Positions 61,298 through 64,000 of a DNA stretch of 64,000 nt are shown in pieces (positions within the stretch are counted from its first letter, which is position 1; each line of letters starts with the position of its first letter). The notes beneath the pieces were generated by a model, which worked only from the letters and a program-made list of their open reading frames with translations, did no database searches and was not told the DNA's origin. Both the position numbers and the translations under genes were made by a program. Source of the stretch: Candidatus Melainabacteria bacterium. Its GTDB lineage: Bacteria; Cyanobacteriota; Vampirovibrionia; 2-02-FULL-35-15. The stretch covers positions 62,001-126,000 of the forward strand of contig JACPSL010000008.1 in assembly GCA_016193285.1 (NCBI GenBank), read 5' to 3'.

Positions 61298-62671
61298 TCA
61301 ACGTAAATGTCTTATTACAATAGAGATAACACTTAAATAAAAAGTAAAAGTTAATATATCTAGCAAAGTAGTAATTACTGGCGAGCTTGCAGTAGCTGGA
61401 TCCTTTTTAAGGAATTGCAAAAAAATCGGGAAAATTGTGCCAAGCAATACACCTAGTATCATAGAGCATATTAATGCAAAAGCTACTACAATACCTAATG
61501 CCGGCAAGCTATGTTGTTGCCATGCAATTAAACCTGTAAGTAAAGCACAAACAGAGCCAAGTAAAACACCAATCTTTAATTCATGAAAAATATGTTTAAT
61601 AGTATTTTTTAGTTCAATATCACCAGTAACTAACCCGCGTACTATTATTGTTGCAGTTTGTCCTCCAACATTACCTGAAAGCCCTGATAGTAGAGGCATG
61701 AATGAAATAGCAATAGGTACACTTGAAATTGTTTTATCGAATGATGCAATTACAAATGCAGCTATTGCTTCACCAATTAATGTTATAAAAAGCCACGGCA
61801 ACCTTGCTCTAACTGCATATGTTACTTTTCCGGAAATTAATTCATCCGATGGAAAAACATCACTAATACCTGATCCTTGATAAATATCTTCTGTAGTTTC
61901 TTCTTTTAAGATATCTACAACATCATCAATAGTTACTACACCTTTTAAGTTATCCCCTTCATCAATTACTGGAATAACAATTAAGTCATATTTTGATATT
62001 GCTTTTGCTACTGTTTCTTGATCATCTGTTACTTTACAAGTAATAACTTCTGTACTCATATGGTTTCCAACAAGATCACCTGGCGGTGCACATATAAGAT
62101 CTCTTAAACCAATTACACCAACAAGTTTGTTACTGTTGTCAACAACATATAAATAATAAATCGTTGCTTTGTACTCAGCAGCTTGCCTCCGTATAAAATT
62201 TAATGCAAGATGAATGGTCATATCTGATCTTAATCTTAAAAAATCAGTAGACATAATTCCACCAGCAGACTCTGAAGGATAGTGAATAAGTTCTTGAACA
62301 TGAGCTAGTTGTATTGGATCTGGAAGTGCTCTTAGTAATGAAGACTTTTCAGCTTCAGGTAGTCTGATAATTAAATCTGTTGCATCATCAATATCCATTT
62401 GTGCAACAATTGTTGCAAATTGTTCTGCTCCTAAGTTTTTTAAAAACTCTGTTTGAGCAGTTGAATCCAACTCTGCAAGCACTTTAGCTTGAAGCTGTAA
62501 TTCTAATAAAGAAAAACAAGCTATTTTGTCTTCATCATGCAAAGCTTTTATTACTTCAGAAATATCTTGAGGATATTGATCATTTAAAAAATCTTTAAGT
62601 TGTTTATCCTGCTTACTTTTAATAAGCTCAACAACTTTTTCAGGTATAGTAAGTTTTTTCTTAACAGCCAT
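61298..62671 (-). CDS. mgtE: Magnesium transporter MgtE
   Basis: A 457-residue MgtE. Residues 10-130 are the N-domain of helical repeats (VIKALHDEDKIACFSLLEL, LLRALPDPIQLAHVQELIHYP). Next comes a CBS pair (AGGIMSTDFLRLRSD... and VTCK...VIPVIDEGDNLKGVVTIDDVVDIL). The membrane part follows (LPWLFITLIGEAIAAFVIASF, PLLSGLSGNVGGQTATIIVRGL). These are the sensing and pore parts of the channel. The ATG at 62671 is preferred to a TTG at 62698. Confidence 0.95.
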   Translation of the reverse strand: MAVKKKLTIPEKVVELIKSKQDKQLKDFLNDQYPQDISEVIKALHDEDKIACFSLLELQLQAKVLAELDSTAQTEFLKNLGAEQFATIVAQMDIDDATDLIIRLPEAEKSSLLRALPDPIQLAHVQELIHYPSESAGGIMSTDFLRLRSDMTIHLALNFIRRQAAEYKATIYYLYVVDNSNKLVGVIGLRDLICAPPGDLVGNHMSTEVITCKVTDDQETVAKAISKYDLIVIPVIDEGDNLKGVVTIDDVVDILKEETTEDIYQGSGISDVFPSDELISGKVTYAVRARLPWLFITLIGEAIAAFVIASFDKTISSVPIAISFMPLLSGLSGNVGGQTATIIVRGLVTGDIELKNTIKHIFHELKIGVLLGSVCALLTGLIAWQQHSLPALGIVVAFALICSMILGVLLGTIFPIFLQFLKKDPATASSPVITTLLDILTFTFYLSVISIVIRHLR

Positions 62672-62701
62672 AGTACTTAGAATAGTACAAAGTGACAATT
62701 A

Positions 62702-62736
62702 AATTAAGAATTGAGAATTGAAAATTGACAATTAAA
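62702..62736. repeat. AATTGAR heptamer repeat
   Basis: Five tandem heptamers (AATTAAG, AATTGAG, AATTGAA, AATTGAC, AATTAAA) between mgtE and the NYN gene, ending across the NYN stop codon. Confidence 0.75.
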
Positions 62737-63409
62737 TCGATTTTGATTCCTGAGTAGTACTTTGAGCTATATTCTTTTTACCAATAAACGGTGAGGTCCT
62801 TTCTCTAACAGTTTGTAATACTTCTTCATCCATAAATAAAAGGCCGTTTGCTTTTGCTGCTGCAATAGCTGCTTTTTGCTCCTCACTATCAGGCTCTTTA
62901 ACTATAAAAGGAATTAAGCTGTCAAGATCAATAAATCTATCTGCTACATCTATAAGTTTTGGTGATGTATTATTCCTGAATCCTGCTACCTCAACCCTAG
63001 CTCCTTTGTATGCTACTGCATTTACTGCATATGCAAAATCTTCATCGCCGCTTACTAATATTGCTGTTTCATAATGACCACATAAACCAAGCATGTCTAC
63101 TGCAATCTCAACATCTAAATTTGCTTTTTTGGTACCATCAGGGAAAATTTTTAGTTCTTTTTGAACTACCCTGTAACCATTTCTTCTCATCCAAAGCAAA
63201 AACCCTTGTTGCTTGGCTGCATTTTCATCAACCCCTGTATAAAAAAATGCTCTAAGTAAAGAACCACAATTACAAAGTAGTCTTAATAACTTCGCATAAT
63301 CTATTTCAATACCTATCGTTCTAGCAGCATGAAATAAGTTGTTACCATCAATAAAAATGGCTACTCTGCCTCTTGAATTATCTCCAATTGGATTTAATCG
63401 GGATTCCAC
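62732..63409 (-). CDS. NYN-domain protein, LabA/DUF88 type
   Basis: A 225-residue protein of the LabA/NYN (PIN-like) nuclease family. VAIFIDGNNLFHAARTIG gives the first Asp and Asn, KANLDVEIAVDMLGL the next, and AILVSGDEDFAYAVNAV the catalytic pair; NTSPKLIDVADRFIDLDSL ends the domain. The last 45 residues are extra. LabA acts in circadian output in cyanobacteria; related proteins act in RNA turnover. Function here is not shown. Confidence 0.82.
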   Translation of the reverse strand: MESRLNPIGDNSRGRVAIFIDGNNLFHAARTIGIEIDYAKLLRLLCNCGSLLRAFFYTGVDENAAKQQGFLLWMRRNGYRVVQKELKIFPDGTKKANLDVEIAVDMLGLCGHYETAILVSGDEDFAYAVNAVAYKGARVEVAGFRNNTSPKLIDVADRFIDLDSLIPFIVKEPDSEEQKAAIAAAKANGLLFMDEEVLQTVRERTSPFIGKKNIAQSTTQESKSI

Positions 63410-63475
63410 TTTAACTACTCCTTAAATGAACTTATTTTATAAAAGCTTTTAATATTTTTACTTACTTTTTACTTT

Positions 63476-64000
63476 CTATATCTCTATATCTAGCCTTGGA
63501 AAAACTTGCTTTCCTTCCTTGACTTTAAAAACTAATTTTAGTTCTTCCTCCTTGCTTAAGTTTATCCATTCGTTATGTTCATTTAGTTTATCATACCCAA
63601 GTTGGCTATATATTTTTAAGCTTGTCTCGGGGATGAAAGGATTAATTAGAATACTTATATTCCCTAAGATTACTAAGGTTTCGTAAAGACAACTTTTTGT
63701 TTCTTCGGTTTTGCCCACCTTTACTAGCTTCCACGGCTCAAAATCATTAAAAGCTTTATTTGTGCTGTCTACAAGCTGCCAGACTATATCTAATGCTTCT
63801 TTTAGTTCTAATTTTTCCATGTGCTTTTCATACTCTTTAATTGTAAAAATTCTTTTATCTTTTAATCCTAAATAATTTTTTATTTTTGGTTCTTCTATTA
63901 CCCCGCTAAAATTTTTATTTACTAGATTTAAAGTCCTATTTAAAAGATTTCCTAAATTGTTTGCAAGATCAGAGTTAATCCTGTTTATAAAATTTTCTCT
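63476..64000 (-). CDS. metG: Methionyl-tRNA synthetase, C-terminal part (runs off the window)
   Basis: The frame is open to the window edge. The visible 174 residues begin RENFINRINSDLANNLGNLLNRTL, a hallmark of the MetRS anticodon-binding helices, and continue with ALDIVWQLVDSTNKAFNDFEPWKL. The catalytic HIGH and KMSKS parts are outside. There is no C-terminal tRNA-binding (EMAP-like) domain after the helical bundle, so this is the short form. Confidence 0.93.
   Translation of the reverse strand, partial: RENFINRINSDLANNLGNLLNRTLNLVNKNFSGVIEEPKIKNYLGLKDKRIFTIKEYEKHMEKLELKEALDIVWQLVDSTNKAFNDFEPWKLVKVGKTEETKSCLYETLVILGNISILINPFIPETSLKIYSQLGYDKLNEHNEWINLSKEEELKLVFKVKEGKQVFPRLDIEI

Overview
The window is AT-rich, gene-dense bacterial DNA using the standard code. 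Most genes are housekeeping genes interspersed with unrecognised lineage-specific genes. Several traits suggest a non-photosynthetic relative of the Cyanobacteria (Melainabacteria/Vampirovibrionia-like) or a nearby candidate phylum. These are heptamer/octamer tandem repeats and GTAG...CTAC palindromes of a kind I remember from filamentous cyanobacteria, a LabA/NYN protein, a lone atpC and cyt b6-like genes. This placement is inference; no rRNA is present to test it.

Region 1 (1-5.1 kb): an unknown 565-aa protein, then a plus-strand operon resembling APS reductase (aprA, aprB) with an outer-membrane barrel protein. Region 2 (5.1-13.0 kb): an ORF6N gene, then a compact minus-strand respiratory cluster. 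In transcription order it holds ccoN, a ccoO/ccoP fusion, ccoQ, a small membrane protein, a dihaem cytochrome c, a Rieske protein, a cytochrome b that has lost both predicted haem bH ligands, a 69-aa membrane protein, a second cytochrome b with all four ligands fused to a 2x[4Fe-4S] ferredoxin, an MvhD-like protein and a 48-aa membrane peptide. This is the strongest candidate for an undescribed system: a Rieske/cyt b complex apparently split over two unequal cytochromes b, with an iron-sulphur entry point that could connect to AprAB-type chemistry and a cbb3-type oxidase.

Region 3 (13.2-30.4 kb): orphan DNA methyltransferase, acs, rsmG, atpC, a PHA-synthase-like gene, a sigma-like factor, glnA, GNAT, small ORFs, a YqaA-like gene, hisC, a glycosyltransferase, pstB, rfaE2, a 492-aa unknown and a nucleotide-sugar dehydrogenase without its catalytic Cys. 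Region 4 (30.4-38.3 kb): two large paralogous AAA+ proteins flank a membrane-anchored HEAT-like protein and a tandemly duplicated, frame-shifted unknown gene; this is the second candidate system.

Region 5 (38.4-55.6 kb): ilvB, an unknown, polA-thiL-ppx/gppA, tRNA-Leu/Tyr/Thr, fur, rdgB, trpD-like, secreted and Gly-rich repeat proteins, thiG-thiC, hisS and an mreD-like gene. Region 6 (55.7-57.9 kb): a small decayed island at tRNA-Gln with a truncated tRNA copy, a serine-recombinase tail ending inside the tRNA, a Panacea/RelE-like toxin-antitoxin pair and a decayed RAYT-like fragment. Region 7 (57.9-64 kb): glyA, a wecA-like gene, a repeat protein overlapping rpsU, mgtE, a NYN protein and partial metG.

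Across the window, short palindromes ending in GTAG/CTAC lie inside at least seven protein-coding genes, apparently in frame. Several divergent gene pairs have no room for a promoter between them. No stretch above 300 bases lacks a gene, RNA or gene remnant.
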